Shown in pieces: positions 24,114 through 24,430 of a stretch of 24,430 bases of DNA. The notes beneath the pieces were generated by a model. The model saw only the letters and a list, made by a program, of their open reading frames with translations, did not search any database and was not told the origin of the DNA. The stretch is taken from assembly GCF_938017615.1 (NCBI RefSeq), contig NZ_CALIJA010000212.1, forward strand, positions 1 through 24,430, written 5' to 3'. A program made the translations under genes and the position numbers. Numbering within the stretch: the stretch's first letter is position 1; each line of letters opens with the position of its first letter. Source of the stretch: an uncultured Campylobacter sp. Lineage in GTDB: Bacteria; Campylobacterota; Campylobacteria; Campylobacterales; Campylobacteraceae.

Positions 24114-24430
24114 GCTTAGGCTAGAAGGTCTTTTTGCTTTAGACGTGAGCGCGAATGATTTAGACATAGAATTTCGCCGCAGAATTTGTAACTTGGCTTT
24201 TCGCTAAAACTTCATGCGGCGTAGCCGCAATGTAAAATAAGCGCGGACGCAGTCCGCAGTTTAAATTTAACGCGAGCGTAGCTCGCCCCGCTAGCGTCGC
24301 GCGGGTGGGGGTTGGTAAGGGGGCGGGCGCGCCTCGCAACTCCGAGCGCCGCCCCCTTACGAATATCGCGCATAATGCATCCAAGCGCTAAGTTATATCC
24401 ATGAAATTTTATAGAAACTTACAAAATAAA
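24114..24430. other. Gene-free right end dominated by a hairpin array
   Basis: After mutS2 no gene is seen. A 16-base stretch, AGACATAGAATTTCGC (24162-24177), also occurs at 1388-1403. From 24215 to 24360 the sequence folds into a series of perfect hairpins, annotated separately. The last 70 bases are A/T-rich and featureless. Confidence 0.6.
24215..24360. repeat. Array of five consecutive hairpins
   Basis: Five perfect stems follow one another. (1) TGCGGC-GTA-GCCGCA, 24215-24229. (2) GCGGAC-GCA-GTCCGC, 24243-24257. (3) GCGAGC-GTA-GCTCGC, 24272-24286. (4) CCCGC/GCGGG, 24287-24305. (5) GTAAGGGGGCGG (24315-24326) with CCGCCCCCTTAC (24349-24360), a 12-pair stem with a 22-base loop. The first three share a six-pair stem, a three-base loop of G-N-A form, and spacing of 13-14 bases between them. 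No T tract follows stem 5 on either strand. It resembles a REP-type or MITE-like intergenic element more than a terminator. Confidence 0.7.

Noticed and set aside
24315..24360. Intrinsic terminator of mutS2
   Set aside because: The 12-pair stem is strong but neither strand has a T run after it.

Overview
The window looks like chromosomal DNA of a Campylobacter from the higher-G+C, mostly oral group (C. gracilis / showae / rectus type). The basis is protein families plus two conserved neighbourhoods I recall from C. jejuni: dnaJ divergent from racR-racS-recR, and murC - small membrane protein - mutS2. The DNA is mostly G+C-balanced but studded on both strands and in all regions with A/T tracts of the AAATTT kind. 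No rRNA, complete tRNA, insertion sequence, prophage or CRISPR array is visible.

Layout. 1-1256: leader, a DUF4149-type membrane protein and an overlapping YbgC-like thioesterase, both +. 1257-1737: no gene, but debris including a fragment copied from prmC and a tRNA 3'-end-like piece. 1738-6363: a tight minus-strand cluster transcribed ABC-F ATPase -> M48 membrane metalloprotease -> prmC -> a 4Fe-4S uracil-DNA glycosylase split by a one-base frameshift. 6443-7177: a serine esterase. 7178-8087: a 910-base gene desert with several hairpins and a possible decayed frame. 8088-10364: an amidohydrolase (-), a GNAT acetyltransferase (+) and a type II toxin-antitoxin pair (+). 10617-13348: a MATE exporter overlapping a YgjP-type metallopeptidase that carries a roughly 260-residue repetitive insert. 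13523-15423: an unrecognised small protein and a YkvI-family transporter, both minus; the transporter is clearly A+T-rich and probably acquired. 15647-19343: dnaJ (-) divergent from racR-racS-recR (+), which are joined by two ATGA stop/start overlaps. 19344-19830: no gene, with hairpins. 19831-24113: murC, a one-pass membrane protein with a low-complexity linker, and mutS2. 24114-24430: a striking run of consecutive GC-rich hairpins.

How genes work together. RacRS and DnaJ share one intergenic region with a 15-bp palindrome lying over both predicted -35 regions, which suggests joint control. RecR and MutS2 belong to recombination control; the UDG remnant belongs to base-excision repair; PrmC and the ABC-F protein act on translation; MurC makes peptidoglycan precursor.

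Most unusual. A 14-bp self-complementary sequence, AAATTTTAAAATTT, occurs exactly six times in this 24-kb window. It sits in intergenic gaps and also inside the metallopeptidase insert; a close variant is duplicated inside the UDG gene. Its core is the RAATTY motif, which in C. jejuni is the methylation mark that licenses natural DNA uptake. I found no convincing new defence or biosynthetic system; the candidates for something undescribed are this palindrome family, the terminal hairpin array and the insert they appear to build.
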